From: Psococerastis gibbosa
Lineage: Eukaryota > Arthropoda > Insecta > Psocodea > Psocidae
Direction of reading: 5' to 3'
Assembly (NCBI GenBank): GCA_963971405.1
Contig: OZ020491.1
Location: 15,060,855 to 15,124,854 of the forward strand
DNA length: 64,000 nucleotides
Part shown: in pieces, positions 30,133-43,400 of the stretch
How positions within the stretch are numbered: the first letter of the stretch is position 1
How the letters are laid out: every line of letters begins with the position of its first letter
Notes under the pieces: generated by a model
Told to the model about the DNA's origin: nothing
The model's input: the letters and a program-made list of their open reading frames with translations, nothing else
Databases searched by the model: none
Program-made: the position numbers and the translations under genes

Positions 30133-32755
30133 TTCGGAGTTACAAATGGAACTCCCTCCAGCCCGTCTGTTATGGACACATAATTCTTCCACTTCAAATT
30201 TGAACACCAGTTATTTGCTGATTTCTGTCCATTCACAAGTGCATTAGGGAAGGGAATGTCCAGGTACTCTGCGAGTATGGGGTCGTAATATAGGAAAACG
30301 TACAGTTGGTGGGCCGGTACGGAGGGTACCTATTTCTAGTGTATCTACTTCTATAGTCGAATGCAGTTTGCATAAATTTAAAAATTTTCAGTTGGACCTT
30401 CATTGCATTATATACTACAGTTCGTTTTATGTTAAAATACTCGTATCGTATAGGTAGGGACAAAACAGTTGTAAATCCAGCCCTGAGTGAGCCTATCTTT
30501 GTAGCTATAACACCACTAAGGCCAGTTCCTTGAACTGTGACCTGTAAAATGACTTAACATGAGGTGGTATGTGGTGTGAGGACAGACACGTAATGGAGGG
30601 GGGGGGGCAAGTTTTCTGGGGCAAGACGCAGTATGGGAGGAAGGGGTTGAAGATGACCATGCACGCAAACTGTCATGCATAATTCAATGCTTCTGGTTAT
30701 TCTGTTAGGGAGTTTTCAACCCCTTACTCGTTGACCCACCATAGCCGTAGGTGTTGATTTTTTTTAGGTGAACTTGTGAATGTTGACGGGGGAGGTGAGG
30801 TTCCAAATATTTTCGGTTTTTGTTTCATGTAGGTGTATGCGTTGTCAAGAACTGTTATGACGTGATCAAATGATTTTTTTTCTGAAAGTGAAGCGAACAG
30901 TTTTAGTAGATTTTTTAACATTTCCTTCTAACGTTAGTGAGTAGGCCTACCTAATAGTAAGGATGCAGCTGTGATACGTTGAAATTGAAGTACAGTAATA
31001 CAATACATTTAAGACGTAGGTAGCCTTTGACGTGAACGTTTCTATAATGTTAGAAAAGTTATTGCTAAACTTTTAGTAAGTAGTTTAGTTAGTTATAAAA
31101 TTATAGTACATTTTCATAAAAGTACTGTATACGTGACTTCCACTGGCACGGTCGGTATAATGGGAGGATTTGTTAAGTATTTTTTGTTTATTAATTTTTT
31201 AACTGACTGAGGTGAGGGCATACGATTCTAAACGTACAAAACATTTTACATACCATAGAATAAATATTTACTGTTGCATACGGTATAGGTTATGATAACT
31301 TGTGGTATTAGCCTTAGGGCCCAGCCTGAGACTTTGAACCATTGCCCTTTGACACTGTATGTCACTTCAGACTATTGGATTAAAATAAGGAGAAGCTCCC
31401 ACATCTTTCGAAATAAACAAATAGGCTATTGAAACTATACGGCACGGTAGGTACGCAAATACAATATTTACTATACTCGTTGTTGGTACAACGCAAATTC
31501 ACAATAGACCTAGCAGCCCTGGTGTTGAGTGCGATATGTTAGAAAGATCCCATCAGAAAATAGGTACCTACGTATACCTCTATTATAATTTTATAATCAG
31601 TACGTCGTACAATATTATAGTGTGAGACCGTTATGGCACCTTAACCTTTCAAACTCTCCAGCCTCGAGCAGTACCTAAAATATAGTATTAAAAATTTGAG
31701 TGAGTGTGAGTTGGGTACTGTAGGTTGTAATGTTTTGCTATCGCGACAGGCCTACCCATTTAAATTGTGCCTACAGATACGATAAAACGGGGGGGGGGGG
31801 GGTATGGGCGTTATGAAAGTTTTGTTACTTTGTTGGAGAAAAATACTACAGCGAACATTTAAGAGTAAAATAAAACATTAATTTAAATGGCGCCATATTT
31901 CAAATTCATTTCCAAAAAAGACAGAGAAACTAAATTTATTTTGTAAATAGTGCTTTATTTTATTATTAGCTATTTTTTCCAGGAAATTGATCAAGAAAGC
32001 TAAATACTCGAAGCTGAATTCTTGCATGTAATTTAATGTTCGTAGAACTCCCCCCCCCCCTCGAAAAAATTTCCATCCTGCGGCCTTGCTTATGGGGCCA
32101 ATTTGTCTGGGGGAAAGGGGAAAGTTAATTATATAATGACCGCACGTTGAGAGCTTTCCACTCCTTTCTCGAACGCCACCCGCGGGTCAAGTGTTTATGG
32201 TGCAATAGGTAAGTGGAACATTCATTTTAATAGCCTTATCAATTAGGCTCTGTTAAAGGGCTACCCAATGCATGTAGGGTTAACCCCCTGATCCCCCCCC
32301 CCCCCAAAAAAAATTATTAACAAATACCTGTGCAGAAATAAATCAACATACTAGAAGTTTAATGTTTGATTATTGTATATAATCGTATATGTTTTTGCAA
32401 GAAGCTAACACTCCCCCCTACCAAAAAAAAATCCAACCTACGATTTATCTTCATTCTTGAATCTCGGTAGATGAAACTTTATTATTAATTTCATTCGTGC
32501 TCTTTCATCTTTGGGCCTATTGGAAGTCTTTGTTGACCTTAGAATTTTCTAGTGTGTAAATTATCCTATCTAGGCTATCTATACTAGCCTAGGCTGAAAA
32601 TAAGTATACCTACCGTAAAATGGGAAGATTTCGAGGTTATTTATTGTGTCCACTAGGCTAACTGTGCATTGACAAATTACGTCAGCCATTCTAACTGAGA
32701 ACGGTTTTTGACTTCTAGTGGTATTAACATGAGTTAATTTTAACTCTGGTATGGC
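30133..32755. other. Intergenic DNA between SLC6 and calpain
   Basis: No gene recognised. Several G or C runs of 8-14 (30599, 31790, 32050, 32298). A plausible splice donor in TGCAATAGGTAAGTGG at 32205-32220 follows a short open frame and could belong to an upstream calpain exon, but there is no homology to support it. Confidence 0.35.
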
Positions 32756-32902
32756 GGGGTTTCCACATTCGTCAATGCCAATGGTAAATATGGTTTCGAC
32801 GTGGTAGCAGACATTTTTAGTATGTCTGCTGTTAGTAATGTCTGCTAAAACGTCAATTTCATATTTCTCATTCACCATTGACGTATGTGGAAACCCCGCC
32901 TA
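32756..32902. repeat. Palindromic MITE with GGCGGGGTTTCCAC ends
   Basis: Left end GGCGGGGTTTCCACATTCGT, right end ACGTATGTGGAAACCCCGCC, with TAT on each side as possible duplication. The core GACGTGGTAGCAGACATT ties it to the element at 19293 and the outer end of the palindrome at 53741. Confidence 0.65.
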
Positions 32903-33312
32903 TAGATGGCAGCAAATTGCGTCGGTATCTTGTTGGACACTATCGTACTGACTAACCCACTAATAACGAATGCTCGCGTCTTAGGCTAAGAATAGGCTAT
33001 TTGATAACTAGGTTGGGCTAGATCAGTACAGATTTTGTTTTTTATTGGCCCAGATTCCGATTACAAGTTGGAAAAATAGACGGCAGACTACAAATATATT
33101 GTGCTTGATATCCTTATCGCATGGGATGTCATCAAAGTACCGGTACGGAAAAGAAACTGATGAGGCTGGACACAGAAACGTTATTGAAATTACCAAGAGG
33201 GTTCCGGTCTTCTGCCACAGTCATCAGACAGGTAGCTGTTAAAGATGCATTACCGTATACGAAATATTACGATTAAGATATGGCAAAGTACATAAGGACC
33301 CCCTGTGCATTG

Positions 33313-33630
33313 TTCATGGCAGAGCATATTTTAAGAAATTTTCACTGGGTGGCACAAATTGAAATCCTACTCGATATATAGTGTAAATTTCGCTTGTATC
33401 CACCCTTCCATAAATAGTAAGTTCAGATTAGGTCTATTATTTTTAATAATGGGTAGTTTTGACCTTTTTTTTCTTTCTTTTTTTAATTTCTAGTTTGTTA
33501 GTATTGGAATTTGAAATTTGTGCCCAATTTCTGAGGGGCAATATGCCCCAAAGTAGGGGGCAAAATCACCTCACTGGGGGCACGCTTGCCCCAATGGGGC
33601 TTCCTTAAAATATGCTCTGGTTCATGGTAT
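33313..33630. repeat. Weak TIR element
   Basis: GGCAGAGCATATTTTAAG at the left and CTTAAAATATGCTCTGG at the right are inverted. The interior has GCCCC/GGGGC-rich stems. About 315 bp. Confidence 0.4.
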
Positions 33631-33710
33631 TTACTCCATGCTAGCTGGATGCCCATCCGAAGCGCATGCAATGAAGCAGCAAAAAGTTGGCTCCCGCTTT
33701 AAGAGGTTTA

Positions 33711-34023
33711 AGCGCCATAGGCCCAATACAGTCAAAATCAAGCTGTTCAGATGGCCAGGGACCCAAGGTCATGTGCGCAGGATTTACTGCGCCTGAATTA
33801 TGTTGCCAGTCCTGCCTGTTGAATTGTTAATTTGTTTTTCATTTCCCGTTGTTTTATTTTTTTTATGGTGCAACCCTACAACCTGGGAACATTTCCTTTG
33901 CCATTTCATTTGACATTTCCTCCTACGTTTTCCCCATCAGGGCTGACGCAGTAATAAGTTCTGCGTACTTTACCTTGGGTCCCTAAAGCTAAAGCTTCAT
34001 TTTGACTGTATTGGGCTTATGGC
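33711..34023. repeat. MITE just upstream of the first calpain exon
   Basis: Ends CGCCATAGGCCCAATACAGT and ACTGTATTGGGCTTATGGCG, with ~65-bp arms including AGGGACCCAAGGT. It stops about 115 bases before the exon at 34140. Confidence 0.6.
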
Positions 34024-34139
34024 GAGAACCGAGGTCCATAGACTATAATGATTATAATGCATATTTTTGACTGTAGGGTAGGCTATTGCTCTATTGTCTA
34101 TGGGGTAGGCCTGTGGCATATACTTTTTTGACACTTCAG

Positions 34140-34413
34140 GACGATGTCGTGGACTATCTGTCAGACAAACCAAGTTCTCCTTTATCTTCTCATGCTGATA
34201 TATTCTTGGAACTACCATGCACATCAGTCCATTCAGTGACAACCAATGACGGTTTATTGTTTGAAGACAATACTTTCCCAGCAAACGATGAATCCCTGGG
34301 CATGGCCGATCTGCTGGAAAATATAATTTGGCTACGACCACATCAAATTTGCGACTCTCCTAGACTCTTCGTAGATGGCGTGTGCCGTTCTGATGTTAAA
34401 CAGGGGATATTGG
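34140..34413 (+). CDS. Calpain exon (a): start of protease core
   Basis: Acceptor TTCAG at 34135-34139, donor GTAGGT. Residues 1-91 of the visible protein, with LFEDNTFPAND, IWLRPHQICDSPRLFV and SDVKQGIL. No convincing start codon lies in the exon; an in-frame ATG at 34086 is upstream of the acceptor. The preceding ~35 residues (VDYLSDKPSSP...) are unlike known calpains. Confidence 0.85.
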
Positions 34414-37400
34414 GTAGGTAGTTAAAGTTACCCTATGCGACTATTACAGCATTGCCATTTTTTATAGCCTGAATAAATTAGAAACAATATTTGCAGACAC
34501 CCATCTAAATGAATTCAGGGTACCCCAATAACCAGCATTGTCTGCGAACCTATTTTGCGTGTTGATATTTAGACTAGCATGGACTTTATAGCACGCAGGT
34601 TTATATAGGAAGTATTATGAGGCAGTCACGTAAGGGCTGTGGCATAACTATAAACTTGGCGCTCCGGGCTCCTAAACATTGGTTTGGGGCCTCTAGGCAC
34701 GGACCCATTGGTACAATAGTATTAAATAAGTAGTATAAATAAATAAATAAATATTGACTGTTTTGTTCTATTACTAAGCCAACCTAGCGGAGTTTTAGGG
34801 CTATAAAGCCCTCTCTTACACTCAACTAGGAAAACTCGGGACCTACATGCCCTCCGAAGCATGACCAGAAAATTTAGTAAGTGTGGGACTCGAAAAAACA
34901 ACCTTTCGGGTGAAAGTCTGAGTCTGTACCACTAATCTACATGTCCTGACATGTATTACAACTCGGCGAAGAATATCTCTCATCATGTTATAGAGAAAAG
35001 TGTCCCACGCTGGCAAGCTACTTTAAATTTATGCGGGTAGTAAAATCTAAGCGGATGATCAGATTAGAACCTTACTTCTTACTTCAGCCAACGCCCGTAC
35101 GTGGCCTTTCGGCCATCCGACGCCGTGCCGCCCAGTATAAAAAAGCTCGTCCCTCCAAAGTTGCCTCGCAGATGACGTCCTTATGGCCGTCGCAGGTTGC
35201 GAGATGTTCTGCAGTTCCTTCAGATGTAAAACACAGGGGGCACAATGGTGAGTCCACCACCCCAATCCTGTGCAAGTGCTTCTGAAGGAAATCGTGTCCC
35301 GTCGCCATTCGGAAAGTCACCACTGCCACATCTCTCGGAAGGTCCCTTGGATTAGAACCAAAATATACCATATTTGCTAAACTTTCATTTTGTATTTCAG
35401 GCGATTGCTGGCTTCTCTCCGCGTGTGCAGCCGTCGCTACTCGACAGGATCTCCTAAAGAGAGTGATCAATCCTGCAGAACCTCTTTTTGGCTCACTCTA
35501 CTCTGGACAGCTTACCTTCAGTTTCTGGAGCTTTGGAGAGCTGGTTAATATTACCATAGACGATAGGTTAGCCTCTACCCCAAAGAAATACTATACAGAA
35601 GAAGCATTTAGTTAAATTAGTTATCAAATGTTTCGCTTATGAATCTCAAAATGTACTACACTACACGAAAGTTGAACTATACGTCACGCGGGTACAACAC
35701 TCATCACAAACCCGTGCGGCTGCGCAGTGAGTGAGAGAAAAGGTGATTGCACACATGGGGCATCGCTATTTGCTTTGTCGGAAAATCCCAACTTTAGAGG
35801 AGCAACAAAAAACTAAAATCTGTTTTATTCGTTTAATATCTGCTAAGCAACACGTTTCAGATTCACTTTGCACTATATTTCTGAATGATGCGTTTTACAT
35901 CGTTTCGGCGAAGTTCTAATAAAAACGCCAGTACCTATTTACGCAAATAATTCGGTTTTACGGCACATTTCATATGGATTGTTTTCCAAAACCAGTCACA
36001 CATCCAGCCCATTGCAATCTAATTAAATTGGGTCTGCGCGACCTCGTTATTAGCATTCCATTCGTCCTTTGCACTGCACCTTTTTTCCCCGACTGTAAAT
36101 TCATGAATGATTGAATGAAAAAAGGAAAAACGCTGGCTGTTGCAATATAGCCTTTTTTCAAACAGCTTTTATGGCTAGATTACCCACGGACCAGATGTGT
36201 CCAATTTCAAATTACATTTCCGCTTGAAATAAATTTTTATTCACATTAGACCTTCTGCAAAACCTGCGGCTGGCCAAGGGGATTCCAATAATGTAAAACA
36301 ACGAAGATCTTTTCGACATACGCCCTCAGAACGTTAAACCGAGCCTGTAGGCCCATAGTCAATATGAAAGCCCAAAATTGTGAAATATGTACCTATACTT
36401 ATGTGTGAAGACTGAAGAGTGTCAAGGAATCGAAGACCCCTTTCACAGAATACTATAATATATACCCCTTTATATGACCCCTTTGTCTCGATGGTGGCCC
36501 ACGGCTGCTTTCTTCTCTACTTGCCGGAGTCACGCTCTTATAAATTCAGAGAAGGCCACTAAATTATTTTATGTTCCTTTTTGGGTAATCTAATGGTATA
36601 TAGGCATACAGAGACTAACTATAGACTTCTATATAGTATTTTCCCTTCAATTTCGTACTACAAAAAAAATAATTAGGTGAACTTTGTGTAAGGTCCAGCA
36701 ACCAGAATTGCATTCATCGTCATTTTTAATTTGCAGATTGCCTACTCTTTCTGGTAAACTGGTGTTTGCTAGTTGCACCCATTCTCAAGAATTTTGGCTA
36801 CCTCTACTAGAAAAAGCGTTTGCGAAGCTGCACGGCAGTTATGGTGCATTACAAGGAGGTCATTCTGCTCTCGCACTGGCTGACCTAACTGGAGGGATAG
36901 CGGAGAGACTTTTGGTGAAAAACTGTGAGTAATCGCATCATACGATACTCACCAATTTTCAGCAGAATGTAGAAGTACGCTAAATTAAATCGGCAGAGAC
37001 CATCGTTGACTAATACGAAGGCTGCGTTTGTGCCGTACCTAACTATTGAGCTGTAATTTGACAAATCGTATGCCTTGCAAGTTGCAAAGCTCCTAGCACT
37101 GGACTCGACTGTATTACCCTTCAGAAATTTGATTGAATGTTAATTATGAACATACCTACAAGATATACGGTAAAATAGGCTATATAGCGAAGTTTAAAAG
37201 TACCGAGTGGGGTTCGGTCAAAGACCCCCGCCTAACTCCGTAGAGTTAGGGCATGGGCACCCTCTTGTCCATGGGAGACGAAAAGCTCCCTAAAGGCGGA
37301 CGAACTGGATCCTGGCAGCAGGTGACGGTCAACGGCATAGGATGCGGAAGGCAAGGGGAAACCACCGCATTATAGGCTCAAGTGGCATCCCAAGAACCAG

Positions 37401-40400
37401 CGACCATGTATAATTCGAGGCATCGAAGTCACATGTTGCTGCTAACCAGCCATCCGGCTGTGACTTGAAGAAGAAAAGTACCTATTTCAAGCATATAAAA
37501 ACACAAAGGTTTACATACTGGCAGCCTGATAAAAGAAACGCCTAGTTCCTAGTTCCTGTTTAAACCCTCCACAAGCTTTTATTTATCCATGATTTACCAA
37601 CCGCTCACTGTTGGCCTGAACAACTATTAGATCTGGGGAATTATGCATTTAAAGGGGGACAGTTTTAGCAAATGAATCAGTACTGAGTAGACATATGATA
37701 AAGTCTATAATTTGAACGTTAAATTTTGTTCCAGGTCCATTTGAGGAATTGGAAACAATTTTCCAGCATGGTGCCTTTGTCACATGCGCAGGGAACACGC
37801 ATACGTCTGGGCTAGTTGATGGCCACGCCTACACGTTGACGGGGGTGGGTGCAGTGACCTTGACCTCGGGGGGTCATGCGAGATTGATGCGATTAAGAAG
37901 TCCTTGGGCTGATGCTGTCGAGTGGACGGGTCCTTGGAGCGACAGGTTGGTAATGGGAAGGGGCACGATTTTGGGCCTCGTACGCTATTGTTCTTGCTAA
38001 CAAGCAAGGCAGTGACCTATAATTAATCCTATCAAGAAAAGGCCTACCACCAGACTCGGAAAAATGCCTTTGTATGCTATGCTTTTGATTTACCAATAAA
38101 GAAAGCTATGTCCTAAACGATGTAGAAACTTATATGAGACGATCACCGCTAGTGGAGCATGCCGCCAATTTTTCAATGCCACCACCACAATTATCCCGAA
38201 TCATTAATTGTTTATACTTCTCAATTTATGTAGTTGTTTGTATGTATGTAGCCTGATGATGGCATAGTGCCGAAACCGGTCGCTTTAATTATATTTTAGT
38301 AATACTTGACAACGTGATTTTATTTTATTTACTATGGCGAAGTATTACAATGTGAATGTGGAAAATGATAGTATAACGTTATAAATAAAATAAATAAATA
38401 TTGACTTTTTTGTTCTATTACTAAGCCAACCTAGCGGAGTTAGGGCTTTAAAGCCCTCTCTTACACTCAACTAGGAAGACCCGGGACCGCCTGCTTTACA
38501 TGCCCTCCGAAGCATAGCCAGAAAATGTAGGAAGTGTAGGACTCGAACCAACAACCTTTCGGGTGAAAGTCAGAGTCCGTACCGCTACTCTACATGTCCT
38601 GTATAATGTTATGATGGAATATACGTCGGAATATTTGTCGGAATATACTGTATACCGAAAACCGAACAAGTAAGAGGCCTACATATGGGTCACTAACCCA
38701 ATGTTCCCGCCTTCTCGAACCAAAATGGACTCTTTGACGCTCCCTCGTTCGTCATTCATTAGTTGATTTTTAGGAGCATTGAGTGGGATTTAGCTGAACG
38801 GGAAGACAAAGAACGTCTTCAGCTGAATGCATTAGATGATGGAGAATTTTGGATGGAGTTTGCAGATTTTCAGAAACAATTCGAGGAACTCACAGTGGCT
38901 ACCATTGGTCCTGATTTTGACAGAGATGGCTGTTCAGGTATGATTTCCGGAATTACTATCAAACAGGGAAAACAATGGCCGAGCTCAGGGCGTTAGCGTC
39001 CGACCGGGGCGAGTTCAATAAATGGTACGGGGCGACCCCGCGACCCCCTCACGCTGCGCACGCGGCACTAAGAGGGAAGAAGAAGATGGTATCCAGTGGT
39101 GGAACTTAAATGAATGTATTATCATCATAGATAATAATCAGATCCAGTTGTCCGAGTGTGATACGTGAGCCTCCTCCACTCCCTCCTGTCTCTCCACTTC
39201 TGGTGATTCAGCACTTCTTCTGGTACCATTTCCTACGGATCAACCTCAATCTGGCTTCTACATCTCTTTTTGGTCTTCCTCTCTTTTGGGTTCCTCCAGC
39301 CATTTCCTCCCGCACCTGCTGTTATACATAATCTATTCTCTTTAAGTGTCCGAACCATTACTGCCTTCTTCTCCAACAAGGACTCTTCCACCCCCTCTCT
39401 TCTCATCAATTTCTTAATTATCCCTTCTTTTCCTCTTCTGTTCTGTTCTGACGAACTTCATCTCATCCGCTTGTATTTTACTGTCTTGATGTGGATGATG
39501 AGCCTAAGCGACTTCAATAGAGTTTACAAGGTTGTTTTCTTTACTTTTCAGATTCGCCCCGGCAATCGGTCAGTGTTCGAGGTGCGTGGACCACCGAAAG
39601 CGCTGGAGGCAGCAGAAACAATTTAGAAATGTTCCAGATTAATCCACAGTACCTGCTCACCATTCCCAACACCGCCCATCATGGCTCCGTTAGCATTTTA
39701 GTTGGTGTTATGCAGCAGCCGGCAACTACATTGCTTCCCATTGCATTCTTTATTTATAAGGTAAGCCACTGTCTTTCTATATGACTTGTTCAAGAAATAT
39801 GCGAAAATTTACGTAATTGCGGGTATGAAACAGAAAATATAGTCGCGTCATCTATTTTACGGTCACAGGCGCCCTTGTTGCACGCTCTAATAAACCACAG
39901 TATTAGTTGACCTCTCACTACTTGGGAAGGGTTTACAACCGCACGGTCTTTTACTGGGAATGTTAGAAGACGACCTTACGGTCACGGGGCATCGCCATGT
40001 CTTCCTGGGGCTCTTAGGCATTAATAAACTGCCCTAGAAGACACAAAAAAATATTCATCACCATCATAATCGATAATCAGCTCCAGTTTCCCGGGTGTGA
40101 CACATAAACCTTCTCCAGTCCCTCCTGTCTCTACTCCCTCTGATACCAGTCCAGGGATCGTCCTCAATCTGGTTTCTCTATCTCTTCCTTGGCCTTCCTC
40201 TATTTTTTCCTCCACCAATTTCCTCGTGCACCTGCTGTTAGGTGGGGTTTCCATCGACCTCGCATTGCAGAATGCAAATGACATTGACGGAAATTAGAAT
40301 TTTTCTTTTTATAGTAATCTATTAAAATATTTGTACTTAATAGACAGCAGACATTCAAGACTTAAGCGGGGTTTCCACCGACCTCGCATTGCAGAATGCA

Positions 40401-43400
40401 AATGACATTGACGGAAATGTTTGTTTTCCTCTATGCCATAGTTAAAATTGATCAATGATCGTACAGTAAAATCACAAACAAACTAAAATTAAAAAGAGTG
40501 GCACGTTGAGATGCTACCAAAATAACTAGTGGCACTCGAATATAAGTGGAAACTTCATGCCAGAAGATTTTCCCAATGGGAACCCCTTCCCAGAGGGTGG
40601 TTAAATCAGTTGTGGGTACCAAAAATTCGCTGAAGAGGTGGCAAATCAAATTTACCTCTATGTGTAAGCTTGTCGCCTGACAATCATAAAAAACAGTATG
40701 CCAGACGTTTTTAGCAACAGCAACCCCTCGCCAGAAGGGTCGGAAATTTATCCTAGGGTGCTTTTTGTTAAAAGGGTGGCAGTGGAAAAACCATTATACC
40801 GTATAGTACTCATGAATGTAATGTTAGAAATCTTAGTCACAGACATTTTAAGTGCAGTGGGGGTTGATACAGAAGGGTGGAAGTCACCAGCCAAAGTGAA
40901 AAATTAGCTGAAAAGGTGGCAACTTAATTTCTCCGTATACATCTTTGGATACTTCGTATTCATATTAGAAATTTTTGTCCCAGAAGTTTTCTCATACTTT
41001 TTCCCCACCAAGAAGGGGTAGTAATTTATCTGGGGTGGGTTTTCACTGTAAGGGTGGCATGGAAAATCCAACATAAAATGGTTCATTTGTGCTAATTTAT
41101 GGCAGGAAACAACCCCACAGAATATTTTAGGGTAGTTAGGGGTGATCCAGAGGGGTGGAAAGTCCAATACAGAGGGGTAAAATTGGCTGAAGAGGTGGCA
41201 ATCTGAATCGTAGCTTAAATGTCTTAAATTGGTGTCTGTGTTACTATGTTATTGGTCACAGACGTTATATTCGGTGTCTACCCCTCCCCAGAAGGGGTAG
41301 AAATCTACCTGGGGTGGGATTTCACTATAAAGGTGGCATGAAAAATTCAACGCGAAATAGCTGCTTCCTGCCCATATATGGCGGGGAATCATATGCCAGA
41401 ATATTGTAATGTGATTAGGGGTGATCCAGAGGGGTAGTAAATCATAAACTCAGGGATAAAATTCTTTAAAGAGGTGCCACCTTGAAATTTTGCTATGTGT
41501 TTGTATATTTAAATACAAGTACGAAAAAATTGGTCCCAGAAATTTTATGCGGTGCCAACCCCTCCCCAGAGGGGGTAGAAATTTATCTGGGGTGGGTTTT
41601 CACTGAAAGGGTGGCATGAAAAATCCAACATAAAAAGTCCCTTTGTGCTAATTTATGGCAGGAAACAAACCCACAGAATATTTTAGTGTAGTTAGGGGTG
41701 ATCCAGAGGGGTAGCAAACCAAAAACTGAAAATTGCGTAAAGAGGTGGCGCCTTGAAATTTTACTCTATGTTATTATATTTGAATATATGTATAAAAAAC
41801 TTGGTCCCAGAAATTTTATGCGGTGCCAACCCCTCCCCAGACGGGGTAAAAGTAGGAGAGACAATTTTATTAGCTAAACAGGTATTTGTGCCAGTCTCTA
41901 ATATTGATCCATTCATATTACCAATACCATTGGCCTACATTTGAAACGCACTTATCCCCAGTGGCGAAATACATAATATCCCCAGTGCGGGGGGGGGGGG
42001 GGGGCTACCAACCAACCAACTCTACGTTCAATTCGACGAGAAAGAAATTGTTAACCCCGTAGCCTAATTTCGAATCTTTGGAATTAAATTGCTTCATTTT
42101 CTTTTAATTGGTGCCAATTTTTAACATAGCTTCCATGTCTTGTTTATGCAATTTAGTCGAAACTTGCATTTATATTATTTTCAGACAATGGTGCCAGTGA
42201 TACAAATTTAATTTTTTATGATTCTGCCTATTTTACTGATAGACTTATTCCTAAAATCGTATTCTTTACGCTTAACAAGGTCGTTACTTAATATTACATG
42301 CAACATGTTATATATTCCATCGATCCTAACCCATAGTGTTAGGACAGGGTGATTTTTGCTTAACTGGTCAAAGTACAATAAGCGCTTCGCCAATATATTT
42401 GGGCCTCACTTCATGCTCACAGCTTGTACTTTTCTCTCGGCTCGTAGGCTTATGTGTATAGGCGAACTTATATTACGACTTTAGAATATTGGGAAACAAA
42501 GAAGAGGTCGTTTGGTTGACATATTATGTAAGCAAAACCGAGAATGCAACTGTAAAAGCTAATTTAGAAAGCCGCTGGTACGGTGTCAAAGAGCAATTGG
42601 GAGGAATAAAAAATATGATTAAGAATACATCAGAACTACATCTGAGAGCGGACAGAAGAAGACATAAAGTGTCTACGGCCGATTAAATTATTGCGCTTTT
42701 AGAGGAGGAACGAAAATGAGTGTCGAGGGACCGCAGTAGTAGTAGTAGTAATAAATTTGGCAAAGTCCCATGCCATGGTGAGGGCTCGCAGGACACTCCC
42801 CATCTTGATCACTCAGACAACTCAATTGCGGCAGCGAAGCTGTTTTCCTGCCTCGAATCCTCCCTTAGCGAAACTAACCGAGGTAAGACGTCCTAGCCAC
42901 GTGCCACCCGGTCTCGGCGCCGATCGGCCGGAGTCCTTCAAGGGAATCTGCACACCCATGCGATCATTGGGTACCTATCTCCCGAAGAAACGTTTCAGGG
43001 TGGCCGTTGTGTGGAGCTCTTCGGTCAAGCAACCCGGTAATTCTCAATCGATGCAGCCAGTGACATGCTCTGTATTCCAGATACGCATACAGTGGTGGCA
43101 AGCCCAATAATGCCTCAAGCGCAGATGGAGGAGTTGATGGCATTGCCCCAGATATTGAAATGCAAGCCAGTCTTTTTATTTTCACCAGCTTCTGCTTGGA
43201 TGTCTTCAGCGACGCCCTTTTCCATCACACACGCAGCCACATAAAGCCACCTCATCACTTTTGTTGAAAGACCCCAGGTACTTGCAAAACCAACCTGTAG
43301 GCTCCTATGAACCGAGCATGCCATTACTATTGCTGAATCTCATTGTCTGTTCCATAGAAGCTTCAAATCAAGATGAACTCCCAAGAACTTAACACATTTT

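Noticed and set aside
33045-33242. Candidate upstream calpain exon
   Set aside because: The open frame has no calpain-like motif and no donor at a sensible place.
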